Positions 34,505 to 42,881 of a stretch of DNA of 62,613 nucleotides are shown one piece after another. Location: positions 1-62,613 of the forward strand of contig JAHJIW010000019.1 of NCBI GenBank assembly GCA_018823125.1, read 5' to 3'. Every line of letters starts with the position of its first letter. Position 1 is the first letter of the stretch. Origin of the DNA: Candidatus Margulisiibacteriota bacterium. GTDB lineage: Bacteria > Margulisbacteria > WOR-1 > JAHJIW01. Both the position numbers and the translations under genes were made by a program. Under the pieces are notes generated by a model, which was not told the origin of the DNA, searched no databases, and saw nothing but the letters and a program-made list of their open reading frames with translations.

Positions 34505-34562
34505 AATGGGCCGGGAGGAAGCAGCATAGGTCCCCCCTTGGTGCTTAACCTTCTGGCCCATT
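34505..34562. terminator. long hairpin between convergent ssb and metallo-beta-lactamase genes
   Basis: AATGGGCC (34505-34512) pairs with GGCCCATT (34555-34562). The stem continues through a G/T step, GGAGG/CCTTC with wobble, a 2-nt bulge and AAGCA/TGCTT, about 19 bp in all around an 18-nt loop. It overlaps the stop codon of the minus-strand gene. On the minus strand a short T-rich tail follows; on the plus strand none does. A bidirectional terminator is the simplest reading. Confidence 0.55.
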
Positions 34563-36102
34563 ACCCGTTAAACCTATATTTTAGGATTTCCGAGTCTGAT
34601 TCATCTACATTAATCATGCTGTAATGGAAGAAAACATTGGTATCGGTTTCGCGGATGTTTAGATTGGAAAGTTTTACTTCCAGGTTTACGTCGGCAGGGA
34701 TAACCCGAAAGTCTTTTTTGTTGTGGTTGCCTTCGATGGGTTGCGCCCAGTTTTCGATGATGCGGGCGATGGTTTCTCTTTTGCCGCAAAATTCCTCACC
34801 AAATTCAGTCAGGATGGCGAGCAGCGGTTTATTGAGGCGGGCTTCCTTTAATAAATTTATACTGCCGCACATTCCCAGGTGCTGATTTAAAAATTTCCCT
34901 TCTTCTTTTTCGACCGATCCGATATTAAGCAGTAATAGTTGCGCGTCTTTATATTCTCTGCCGATGCCAATCTCGTAGCGGGTGTCGCCGGTGATGCCGA
35001 TTTTTAACTGTTGTCCGGAATTATCTTTTATTAAGGTTTCAATTACCAAGCCAACGGATGATTCTTGGTTGGTCCAGCGCTCGGTATGGTGGGCTTGTTT
35101 TACTTTTAGGCGGAAACCGTACTTTTCGATCATCGAGCTGCCTTCGATTTCCTCGATGATGTTGCCGGGAACCATTAATTTAAAATTAATTTCTTTGTTG
35201 CCGGCCGGATCGGTGGCGGTTAAGAGACCGTGAAACTTAAGCAGGACTCCGGCGGATCCAAAAATATCGATTACCTTAGAACTTCTTTCATAATTGCGGT
35301 CATTGTAGCGGGCCAAAAGAGAAAGGATCCCCTCAACCGATTCGGTATGATCATCATGGTCGTGCGTTAAAATAATGGCATCCAGATCACAAATACCCAG
35401 TCCTAAATCCCTGAAAATATCGTAAAAATCGTATCCCGGATCAATCGCAATGCCTTTTAATTCGCCGCGCGGGTTTCTTAAAGTTAAAAGATAGCCGCCG
35501 CCCTGACTGACTCCGTGTGAAAAGAGGGGGGTGGATGAATTCCATTTATGGATGGTGCGCAGGATTTCCCCGCCGATCCTTTTTTCTAAAAGCCGCGGTG
35601 AATTTAAATCTTTGATGAGCTGATGTTGATTTTTTAAGATCATTTCGCGGGTGGGGAAAAGCGTTTCTTCCATGTAAATGAGGGCGCGGGTAGAGGGGCC
35701 ATCAAAAATTTTATGGTGCAGATCATATTGTTTGGCCATTTTAAAATCGTCGTACGCATTTTTATAGCGCCCCTGTAAGAAGCGGGCAATCCCGCGGTAA
35801 TAGGCCGGTAAACTCAAGCTGGCTTTTTTTTCGCGGGACTTTTTAATCATGGCATCGTAAAGTTCTTCGGCTTCGGTGTAGAGATTATCGTTTAAACAAA
35901 CGTAGCCGATGATGTGCCAAGGATTATCCAGGGGCGAAGTCTTGGGATCTTGATCAGGAGTAACTTTTTCTAAAGTTTTTAAAATGATTTTTAAGTTTTT
36001 TTTGATCCAGGCTTTACGAGTGGCATAAGGAAGTTTATTGAGGTTGCCCCAGGTCCCCTCATTGGTCGGATCCATAGGTATGTTAAGCATTTGGTACATC
36101 AT
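34561..36102 (-). CDS. TPR-containing metallo-beta-lactamase fold hydrolase
   Basis: The 513-aa product starts at the ATGATG at 36102. An upstream in-frame TTG at 36153 would lie inside the neighbour's terminator, so I reject it. The N-terminal half carries helical, TPR-like repeats, for example 'WHIIGYVCLNDNLYTEAEEL' and 'YYRGIARFLQGRYKNAYDDF'. The C-terminal half has the metallo-hydrolase motif THDHDDHTE (H247, H249, D251, H252 in this numbering), preceded by 'AIDPGYDFYD' and followed by a metal-ligand candidate in 'KQAHHTERW' and by 'GITGDTRYE'. Family members cut phosphodiesters, thioesters or lactams; the substrate is unknown. The helical repeats suggest a partner protein. Confidence 0.82.
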   Translation of the reverse strand: MMYQMLNIPMDPTNEGTWGNLNKLPYATRKAWIKKNLKIILKTLEKVTPDQDPKTSPLDNPWHIIGYVCLNDNLYTEAEELYDAMIKKSREKKASLSLPAYYRGIARFLQGRYKNAYDDFKMAKQYDLHHKIFDGPSTRALIYMEETLFPTREMILKNQHQLIKDLNSPRLLEKRIGGEILRTIHKWNSSTPLFSHGVSQGGGYLLTLRNPRGELKGIAIDPGYDFYDIFRDLGLGICDLDAIILTHDHDDHTESVEGILSLLARYNDRNYERSSKVIDIFGSAGVLLKFHGLLTATDPAGNKEINFKLMVPGNIIEEIEGSSMIEKYGFRLKVKQAHHTERWTNQESSVGLVIETLIKDNSGQQLKIGITGDTRYEIGIGREYKDAQLLLLNIGSVEKEEGKFLNQHLGMCGSINLLKEARLNKPLLAILTEFGEEFCGKRETIARIIENWAQPIEGNHNKKDFRVIPADVNLEVKLSNLNIRETDTNVFFHYSMINVDESDSEILKYRFNG

Positions 36103-36109
36103 TGATTGT

Positions 36110-36138
36110 ATTCTAGTATGGAGAACCTTATATTTCAA
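36110..36138 (-). promoter_or_regulatory. leaderless promoter of the TPR/metallo-hydrolase gene
   Basis: TTGAAA (36138-36133), a 17-nt spacer and TAGAAT (36115-36110) lie on the minus strand, 7 nt before the ATG at 36102. It begins immediately after the terminator of the upstream operon, which supports the corrected start. Confidence 0.6.
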
Positions 36139-36143
36139 ATCGT

Positions 36144-36178
36144 AAAAAGACAAAGCTGCCCGGGGAGAAGGCAGCTTT
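36144..36178 (-). terminator. intrinsic terminator of the FlgD-Ig/PorV-SLH operon
   Basis: AAAGCTGCC and GGCAGCTTT (36152-36160 and 36170-36178) form a perfect 9-bp stem with a 9-nt loop. On the minus strand it is followed by a T-rich stretch (GTCTTTTT). It lies about 50 nt beyond the stop codon of the PorV-SLH gene. Confidence 0.75.
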
Positions 36179-36205
36179 GATATAAACCTATTAAATTTTT
36201 AAGCT

Positions 36206-36224
36206 TGCCCGCCTGAGGCGGACA
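36206..36224. repeat. REP-like GC palindrome
   Basis: CCGCC-TGA-GGCGG in an otherwise AT-rich spacer, 7 nt from the PorV-SLH stop codon and just before its terminator. Short GC palindromes of this type are often dispersed repeats; only one copy is in the window. Confidence 0.35.
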
Positions 36225-36230
36225 ATACGA

Positions 36231-38255
36231 TTACTGATTAAGCGTGGCTACGGTATCAATTGAAAGCGGTGTCCATTTTCCAATAGTTGGATCATAAATG
36301 TTGACCGCGTATAGTTTTTTACCGGTATCTTCTACCAGTAAGAACTTACGGTCGGATAGTACGTAGACCACGATATATTTACCGCTGGCAGTTTGCATTT
36401 TGGTGGTTCCCGTAATGTAAACGCCTCTGGAGTCTTTAAGGTAGGCTTTAATCTTTTTCAATCTTTCGTCGCGTGCTTGAGCATACTTATTTTGAGTATT
36501 GCTTACGGTTTTCTTCTTTGGTACTTCTTTTTTAGCTACGATCGAGTTGTTGTAGGTCTTTTTCACGATCGTTTTGGTTTTTGGGGTTGCGGCTACGTAG
36601 AAATCTTCGTAAGGGTATGGACCTTCGTTGATCGCTACGTTGTAGCCAAAGAATTCGTCTATTTTTAATTTGCCTAAGGTAGTTTTAGAAAGCATCGCGA
36701 CCGCTTCGGCACGAGTTAATTGACGGTCAGGTCTGAAATACATGCCTTCTAGATAATCTAGGAACCCAAAACCTTGTGCGGCTTCGATTTCAGAAGCTGC
36801 CCAGTGCTTAGTCGCTACATCCGGGAAAGGTTTGTCGGAAAGGATACTGTTAAGTTCTAATTCTTCAAATCGAGCAAACAATGAAGTTCCTTCTGCGCGT
36901 GAGATTTTTCTTTCCGGTCGGAAAGTGAAATCCGGGTAACCGTTGATCATGTTTTCTTCTTTAGCGGCCATGATGTTGCGTGCGGCCCAGTGTTTTGGTG
37001 CAACGTCGTTAAACGGAGGATTAAATACTGGTTTTAATCCCATATCTTTTACTCTAGTTAGTAAAGCAGATAATTCAGCACGAGAAATCGGCGCATCCGG
37101 TTTAAAGGTTCCATCCGGGTAACCTTTTACGATTCCGGCAGTAGCTGAGTAAACGATCGCGTCGTGTGCCCAGTAAGTGCTAGGAACATCGTCAAAGGAA
37201 ACTAATTCAATTTTTTTAGCTTCCGGGGTAGGAGCGTCAGCGATAACCGGTTCTTCTTCAACTCCATAGTACGAGAAAGAGAAGAAGTGGGTAGCATCCT
37301 GCGATAGTTCTCCGTAAGGGTGATAAGCATAGTCAAAAGCGAAACCTTGGTATTCGATACCAACGCCAGCGGTTAAACAAGCAGCAGTATCACTACCAGA
37401 AGTTGCGTCGTGGTCTAGTCCGATTCTTAAAGATAAGAATTCGGCTGGTTTAAGTTCGGATCCAACGTGCCAAAGTGCTGGTTTCTTTTCGGTTGGGCTC
37501 ATTTCAACGTCGATGGCCAGGTTTAAGTCATAAGCGGCTTTGTATAAAGCTTTGTTTTCGGCGCCTAAAATTTTGGAGTTACTGCCTAGTTTGGTTACGG
37601 TTGGAATACCTTCGGAATAACCGTTAGCATAAGTCATGCCGCCGCCTAAAGAGTGGGGGAGCACGTTTTGCTGAGAATATCCTAAAGATAACCAGTTATT
37701 AGCTTTGTATAAAAGACCTAGGTCCAGATCAACACCTGAAGCATTTCCGTCGGTGACTGAGCTGTGACCAGTGATAGTTTGAGAAAAGATTTTTACGTTA
37801 GAACCAACATAAAGATTTTTCCATCCTAAGCTGGTTTTTTCTAAATCAACGCCATAAGATAAAAGATAAACGCTGTTGTTGTAGTCAGCTGATCCGATCA
37901 CGTTGCCGCTTGAATCTCTTAGGGTAATGCCATTGCTTCCGCCGGAAACAATGCCTAATCCAACTGATTGTCCTTCTTGAACTGGAAGAACGCCGCCTAA
38001 AACTACATATCCGATTTCACTCATCAGGTTAGCGTTCATGGTGGTGGCTTCCCAGTGATCACATCCGCCCAGTCCAGCCGGGTTAGTGAATACAGCTTGA
38101 GGACCTTCAGCGATCGCGGTATAAGCTTTACCTAAAGCGAGTGGTCTTGCTCCTACTCCAATTTCCAGCGGGTCGGTAGCCGCAAAAGCTCCTCCTGCCA
38201 GTAAGCATAAACATAAGATAGTAGTCAGTATAAATTTCAATTTCACTTTCCTCAT
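36231..38255 (-). CDS. PorV-like outer-membrane barrel fused to three SLH domains
   Basis: The 674-aa protein begins with a signal peptide (1-25). Residues 27-330 resemble PorV/PorQ/UPF0164 outer-membrane proteins: 'GVGARPLALGKAYTAIAEGP', 'VFTNPAGL', many amphipathic strands, and a barrel-like end 'FFSFSYY'. Three SLH domains follow (about 353-400, 415-460, 476-523), each with its S/TRAE motif (391, 452, 514). A Lys-rich linker and a last globular region (600-674) complete it. SLH domains bind peptidoglycan-linked polymer, so the fusion could tether the outer membrane to the wall, as in OmpM-type proteins (inference). It is 26 nt downstream of the FlgD-Ig gene, has the SD GGGGAG, and ends at an intrinsic terminator. 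Confidence 0.85.
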   Translation of the reverse strand: MRKVKLKFILTTILCLCLLAGGAFAATDPLEIGVGARPLALGKAYTAIAEGPQAVFTNPAGLGGCDHWEATTMNANLMSEIGYVVLGGVLPVQEGQSVGLGIVSGGSNGITLRDSSGNVIGSADYNNSVYLLSYGVDLEKTSLGWKNLYVGSNVKIFSQTITGHSSVTDGNASGVDLDLGLLYKANNWLSLGYSQQNVLPHSLGGGMTYANGYSEGIPTVTKLGSNSKILGAENKALYKAAYDLNLAIDVEMSPTEKKPALWHVGSELKPAEFLSLRIGLDHDATSGSDTAACLTAGVGIEYQGFAFDYAYHPYGELSQDATHFFSFSYYGVEEEPVIADAPTPEAKKIELVSFDDVPSTYWAHDAIVYSATAGIVKGYPDGTFKPDAPISRAELSALLTRVKDMGLKPVFNPPFNDVAPKHWAARNIMAAKEENMINGYPDFTFRPERKISRAEGTSLFARFEELELNSILSDKPFPDVATKHWAASEIEAAQGFGFLDYLEGMYFRPDRQLTRAEAVAMLSKTTLGKLKIDEFFGYNVAINEGPYPYEDFYVAATPKTKTIVKKTYNNSIVAKKEVPKKKTVSNTQNKYAQARDERLKKIKAYLKDSRGVYITGTTKMQTASGKYIVVYVLSDRKFLLVEDTGKKLYAVNIYDPTIGKWTPLSIDTVATLNQ

Positions 38256-38281
38256 AATAAAATCTCCCCTTTTATTATTAA

Positions 38282-41200
38282 TTAATTTCCGTAGATTACG
38301 ATCAGTTTTTCTCCGCCGATGTATTCGAGCGTATCAGCGTAGTAAACTTTAATAATGTGTAATCCAGATTCAACTCTGCCGCCAAAACTGTTCTGGCCGT
38401 TCCAAGTAACATCATGGGCGCCAGAAGCTAAGGTTTGTACGCGAGTCATAACCACTTTACCAACCGAATCGAATACCACGATTTTTACCGGTGATGCGGT
38501 AGTACGATTGATCGGGAAGTTGATTTTTAATTCTTCTTTAGTAGGATCCCAAGGATTTGGGTAAATGGCTACGCCAGCGGTTAGGGCGACAGTGCCAGTT
38601 GCCTTTATTTCTGCTATGTTTCCGGCGGCGTCCTCAGCGCGGACAGAGATTTCCGGGTCGGTTCCAGTTAAGTTCAATAAATTTACAGAATCAGCAATGG
38701 TAGCCGATTGCATTCTGGTTTCATCTGCCACGAATACATCAGCGGCTACTAAGATTTTAGCGGTGTCGCCGACGGTATATCCATCACGACGAACACTAAT
38801 GTCTACGATTCCGGAAGTTGCATCATATGCATTGGCCGCAACTTTAGTGTCAATACTCAAAGACTTAACATTTTCAAAATCTACTCCATCAATTTGTCCT
38901 TCGATTTCCGGAGCGACCGTATCGATATCGAGCAATGCAGCATCTGCTAAAGCAGGAGTGGTTTCCATGTTTCCGTTAATATCCGAAGCCCAGACACGAA
39001 CCGCTACATCTTCACCTTGTTCTCTAATAATAAATTGAGCTTGATTGTTAGCATCTGGAACAGCGGCATAAATTGCGCCTTCACCCAGTTGCAGGTAGAT
39101 CATTTGTAAGTCTGAATCATCGATTGCGGTTACGGTGGCGGTTACGTCACTTACATACCAATCGTCGTTTCCAACTGTTCCGGTAAAAGTAACACTAGAG
39201 TTAGGATCGTTTTCTTCTGGGTAAACGTAAACATAAGTAACCGTACCAGCTGGATCAATACTGGGGTCATTAAGTAAAGTACAATCACCTAATGCCGCAG
39301 CGTCGTTGCCATTAATATCTTTGGCAAAAATAGTATATTGTAAAGGCAGATCCGAACTCGGATTAACATCAGTTAAGAAAGTTACGGTATAGTGATTTGC
39401 AGTAATTTTGGCTAATGTACCAAAGCTTGGTCCAGAATAAGCAACGTGTTGAATTGGATCGCTATCTGGATCGGTAACGTATACGTCAACTACCACTTCT
39501 TCGTCATGCATAAATGAAGTTGATGCAGGAGTAATGGTAATAGTTGGAGCATGGTTGACGCTATTTTGACTTACGTAAATAAGGGTGTTTGATCCTAAAC
39601 TTATTGCGTATTGGTTAAAGCCGGATCCTTGTCCATGATTATTAAAAGGTGTGGTGTTGTTAGGAATTGCTAAGGATAGGTTTGTGTTTGGATAATAAGT
39701 ATTGATTACTGCAATTTGATTTAGATTTGGGTTTAGTGCTAAGACATAATTGCCAATGTAAATAGGTTGGCCTAAATTAATTGACAGGCCTCCCGTTTGG
39801 TACAGGTTGGTATGGAACGAAAGATAATTTTGCTGGGCAACGGCGGTTTGTCCGTTTAAATGCGCTGCTCCCACAACTGGATTGTTTAGAGTTTGGAAAA
39901 TAACTGAACTTCCGTTAAAGAGTGAAAGTGTTGCTAAAAAGGGCTGTGTACCCATGTTTCCAATAAAATAAATATTTTCGTCTCCAGCTTCAGTGAAAAG
40001 TTGACAGTTAGCAAGTTTACCGTCCAGGCTTATGTCAACGCCGTCTTCAAAAACTTTGGCAAAATTGCCGTGGATGTCGATCATTAACGGAACAACTCCG
40101 GCAAAACAAACCACCTTTTGTTCAACTCGGCCAAGGGCTGTGGTTTCGTCGATGAGCTTAGCGGAAAAGTGAGTTTGATCGTAGGTGTACCAGTTTAAAT
40201 AAGCAAGTTTTTCATTATTGTCAAAGGTGTTGTAAATGACGTAATTTCCAACTGCGGTAGGAGCGTTGGTAAATTCAAAATCAGAAGTAAAACTTTCAAT
40301 GACGGCTCCGGTAACGATATTGAAAGCATAAATCTTGCTGGCGCTGGCTTCGTTAACTAAAAGATATAGTTTTTCTCTAATTACGGTAGAAGAAAATGAC
40401 TTATAGTCTTTGATATTGGTAAAAGTTTTTTCCCAGGCTAAAGTAAATGTTCCATCCGGGGTGGGCTTGCGATAAGCGGCAATGTAACCATTATTGATTT
40501 TTAGCGCTTCGTCGTAGGTAACAAAGCTGGAAACTACAATGGTGTCTTCCCCGTTAGAGGTCAGGAACAAAGGATCATTAACTTGGACGTCTTTTTCCTC
40601 GCCAATAGCTATATTAAACTGTGCAGCTAAGCTCGCGTTTTCGGGATCAAAGTTTCCGTCGATACCATACGAATAGGTTGAGTTTCTGCCTTGTTCAATC
40701 CATTGATTTTTCGAAATGGTGTAACGAAAAATTGCCGGAAGTTCTATGGTTTCTTTGGTGTCTCCGGTGATGCGGTTTATGTCAGTGGAGTTGGTTAATT
40801 CTCCATCTTTTGAGCCCGCAATAAAAGTCAGTTTGAGTTCTTTTATGGTATCGATGTTGTGGTCAACGGTATTTCCATTAACGTAAATAGTTAGGATGTA
40901 AATTTCCCCTTCTTCTTCGGTGCGATCATAGGCGGTGTCGTTGACGATGGTTTTGGTGTAGGTATCTTTGTCTTCATCTGTAGAAGGGTCTTTAAGCTCT
41001 TCTGCCGCGGTATAGGTAGTAACTTTTTCTTCTTTGCTGTCGGTGCCCATAATTTTGGTAAGAGCAATTGCCAGGTTATCCGGGTTTTCATTGACGATTA
41101 CTCCTCGCAAATCTTTCAAGAAGACAACGCAGGAATTGGCTCCAACTACAAAGTTAAGATTTTCGTTTTCTCCCCAAGGATAGAATGCGGATCGAATGTT

Positions 41201-41368
41201 TGTATCTACTTGGAAGTTTTCAGCCGGTTTGTCAGGCGAGGTGGTATATGAAACCATTTCTTTGACTTCTAATTCTTCAGCAAAAACCGGTGCTACAGAA
41301 ATAGAAAATCCTAAGATGAAAACTAAGGTAAGTAAGGTAAATAATCTAGTTATTTTGTTGAAGCTCAT
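38282..41368 (-). CDS. large secreted protein with cadherin/PKD-like region and C-terminal FlgD-type Ig domain
   Basis: The 1,028-aa protein has a signal peptide (about 1-29). The middle region looks like a beta-propeller or repeated beta-sheet domain (about 260-620). A cadherin/PKD-like segment follows with 'TDPDSDPIQH' and 'YTIFAKDINGND' (about 630-710), then further Ig-like strands. The last 95 residues have the FlgD-Ig signature 'YPNPWDPTKEELKINF', 'VVFDSVGKVV' and 'HDVTWNGQNSFGGRVESG'. Such C-terminal domains are common on surface proteins of bacteria that have PorV-like proteins and resemble type IX secretion sorting domains, though no other type IX gene is present. The start has a strong SD (GGGGGAG). 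It leads the operon with the PorV-SLH gene. Confidence 0.8.
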   Translation of the reverse strand: MSFNKITRLFTLLTLVFILGFSISVAPVFAEELEVKEMVSYTTSPDKPAENFQVDTNIRSAFYPWGENENLNFVVGANSCVVFLKDLRGVIVNENPDNLAIALTKIMGTDSKEEKVTTYTAAEELKDPSTDEDKDTYTKTIVNDTAYDRTEEEGEIYILTIYVNGNTVDHNIDTIKELKLTFIAGSKDGELTNSTDINRITGDTKETIELPAIFRYTISKNQWIEQGRNSTYSYGIDGNFDPENASLAAQFNIAIGEEKDVQVNDPLFLTSNGEDTIVVSSFVTYDEALKINNGYIAAYRKPTPDGTFTLAWEKTFTNIKDYKSFSSTVIREKLYLLVNEASASKIYAFNIVTGAVIESFTSDFEFTNAPTAVGNYVIYNTFDNNEKLAYLNWYTYDQTHFSAKLIDETTALGRVEQKVVCFAGVVPLMIDIHGNFAKVFEDGVDISLDGKLANCQLFTEAGDENIYFIGNMGTQPFLATLSLFNGSSVIFQTLNNPVVGAAHLNGQTAVAQQNYLSFHTNLYQTGGLSINLGQPIYIGNYVLALNPNLNQIAVINTYYPNTNLSLAIPNNTTPFNNHGQGSGFNQYAISLGSNTLIYVSQNSVNHAPTITITPASTSFMHDEEVVVDVYVTDPDSDPIQHVAYSGPSFGTLAKITANHYTVTFLTDVNPSSDLPLQYTIFAKDINGNDAAALGDCTLLNDPSIDPAGTVTYVYVYPEENDPNSSVTFTGTVGNDDWYVSDVTATVTAIDDSDLQMIYLQLGEGAIYAAVPDANNQAQFIIREQGEDVAVRVWASDINGNMETTPALADAALLDIDTVAPEIEGQIDGVDFENVKSLSIDTKVAANAYDATSGIVDISVRRDGYTVGDTAKILVAADVFVADETRMQSATIADSVNLLNLTGTDPEISVRAEDAAGNIAEIKATGTVALTAGVAIYPNPWDPTKEELKINFPINRTTASPVKIVVFDSVGKVVMTRVQTLASGAHDVTWNGQNSFGGRVESGLHIIKVYYADTLEYIGGEKLIVIYGN

Positions 41369-41471
41369 TCGGCTTTCTCCCCCTTTATTGTGGGTATCAA
41401 TCGGTGTCCACTATTACTATCGGGGTATCTTAGGTAAAACTTGCATGATTATGCGATATATTTTGGGTTGG

Positions 41472-42842
41472 TTAAACGTGGATGGCCTGCCCAAAGAGGG
41501 ATTCGAAGGCTTCACCCAAGCCCTCGGAGAGGGTAGGATGAGCGAAAATGGTGCTGGCGATATCCTCTGGAGATAGGCTGGAATTGAGTGCCATTCCCAT
41601 CCCCGCGATCAGCTCAGAGGCCTCCGCCCCAATAATATGGACCCCCAGAAGCTGGTCCTTTTCTTCGTCGATAACGACCTTGATAAAGCCGTCTTCGGAA
41701 CCCATAGTTTTGGCCCGCCCCAGCGCCCGATAGGGGAATTTGGAGGTTTTGACCTTATGGCCCAGGCGTTTGGCCTCGAGTTCGGTTATCCCAACTCGAG
41801 CAATTTCGGGTATCGAGAATATGCACCATGGAACGGCGTCATATTTCATCTGGGTATCTTTCCCAGCTGCGACGTTGGCGGCCACTTTTCCCTGGGCGGA
41901 AGCGACGTGAGCCAGAAGCTGCTTGCCGGTAATATCACCAATGGCGAATATCCCCGGGATATTGGTTTCCATCTTTTCGTTAACCTCGACTTTACCGTCG
42001 ACTACTTTAACCCCAACTGCTTCCAAGCCTTCTAGATTGAGATGCCTTCCAATGGTGACCAATGCTTTGTCGGCTTTGAAGCTGGAGCCGTCTTCCAATA
42101 GGGCGACTACTTGGCTGCCTTCTTTTTTGATTTCCTTAATCGGGATACCGCAAGCAATCTCAACGCCGGCTTTCTTGAGTGATTGTTCTAATGCTTGGCT
42201 GATTTCGATGTCTTCGGTAGGCAATATTCGTTCCAAGGCTTCGATGATCGTAACTTTAACCCCAAATGCTGATAGAATGCTCGCAAATTCAACGCCCATC
42301 ACCCCGCCCCCTATAATAATAATGTATATAGGAAGGGTTTCGAGGTTCAAAAAGGCGGTACTGGTTAAGATGTCTCTTTCGTCGATGTTAAAGTTTTTTA
42401 TTTGTGCGGGTTCGGATCCAGTAGCGAGAATTATGTTGTGAGCGGTTAGGGTAGAGGTTTTTTCGTTGGCGGTTATTTCGATTTCGCCGCGATCAATAAT
42501 TTTGGCTTCACCGCGGATTAAATCAATTTTGTTTTTCTTGAGAAGATATTCAACGCCCTTTACCAGCTTGGTGACGGTTTGATTTTTGCGTTTGATAACT
42601 TGAGCATAATCTAATTTGGGTTCACCGATAGTAATCCCAAATTTGTCAGCACCTTTTATCTTTTGAAAAAGCTTGGCGGATTCAAGAATGGCTTTAGTGG
42701 GAATACAGCCTCGATTTAAGCAGGTTCCGCCAACTTGATTTTTTTCGACTAATGCTACTTTCAAACCAAGTTGAGCGCCTCTAACCGCGGCAACGTAGCC
42801 GCCCGGCCCTCCGCCAATTACAACTAAATCATACTTTGACAT
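41472..42842 (-). CDS. lpdA: dihydrolipoyl dehydrogenase
   Basis: The 456-aa flavoprotein disulfide reductase has the N-terminal FAD motif GGGPGGYVAA (10-19), the redox-active pair in GGTCLNRGCIPTK (Cys41, Cys46), an NAD motif 'IIGGGVMGVEFAS' and the interface His-Glu pair in HPTLSE (His435, Glu440). This separates it from mercuric or glutathione reductases. It reoxidises dihydrolipoamide of 2-oxoacid dehydrogenase or glycine-cleavage complexes, but none of their genes is here, so its partner must be elsewhere. The gene is preceded by a leaderless-type promoter. Confidence 0.93.
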   Translation of the reverse strand: MSKYDLVVIGGGPGGYVAAVRGAQLGLKVALVEKNQVGGTCLNRGCIPTKAILESAKLFQKIKGADKFGITIGEPKLDYAQVIKRKNQTVTKLVKGVEYLLKKNKIDLIRGEAKIIDRGEIEITANEKTSTLTAHNIILATGSEPAQIKNFNIDERDILTSTAFLNLETLPIYIIIIGGGVMGVEFASILSAFGVKVTIIEALERILPTEDIEISQALEQSLKKAGVEIACGIPIKEIKKEGSQVVALLEDGSSFKADKALVTIGRHLNLEGLEAVGVKVVDGKVEVNEKMETNIPGIFAIGDITGKQLLAHVASAQGKVAANVAAGKDTQMKYDAVPWCIFSIPEIARVGITELEAKRLGHKVKTSKFPYRALGRAKTMGSEDGFIKVVIDEEKDQLLGVHIIGAEASELIAGMGMALNSSLSPEDIASTIFAHPTLSEGLGEAFESLFGQAIHV

Positions 42843-42849
42843 GGGTTAG

Positions 42850-42855
42850 ATTATA
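42850..42855 (-). promoter_or_regulatory. -10 box of lpdA (leaderless type)
   Basis: Perfect TATAAT on the minus strand, 7 nt before the ATG at 42842. No SD and no clear -35. Confidence 0.6.
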
Positions 42856-42881
42856 GACGATATTTGTTAACGCGGAAAGAT

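Noticed and set aside
34505..34530. SRP (4.5S) RNA, because of the GGAGGAAGCAGC stretch
   Set aside because: The 5' partner strand (CAGG-like internal loop and lower helix) is missing; the upstream sequence is the 3' end of ssb, and the arms pair instead as one long terminator-like hairpin.
38565..39038. Plus-strand open frame of 157 codons antisense to the FlgD-Ig gene
   Set aside because: Ser/Thr/Ala-rich translation typical of an antisense shadow; no initiation signals; the minus-strand protein is well supported.
41923..42441. Plus-strand open frame of 172 codons antisense to lpdA
   Set aside because: Shadow of the conserved lpdA frame, without initiation signals.
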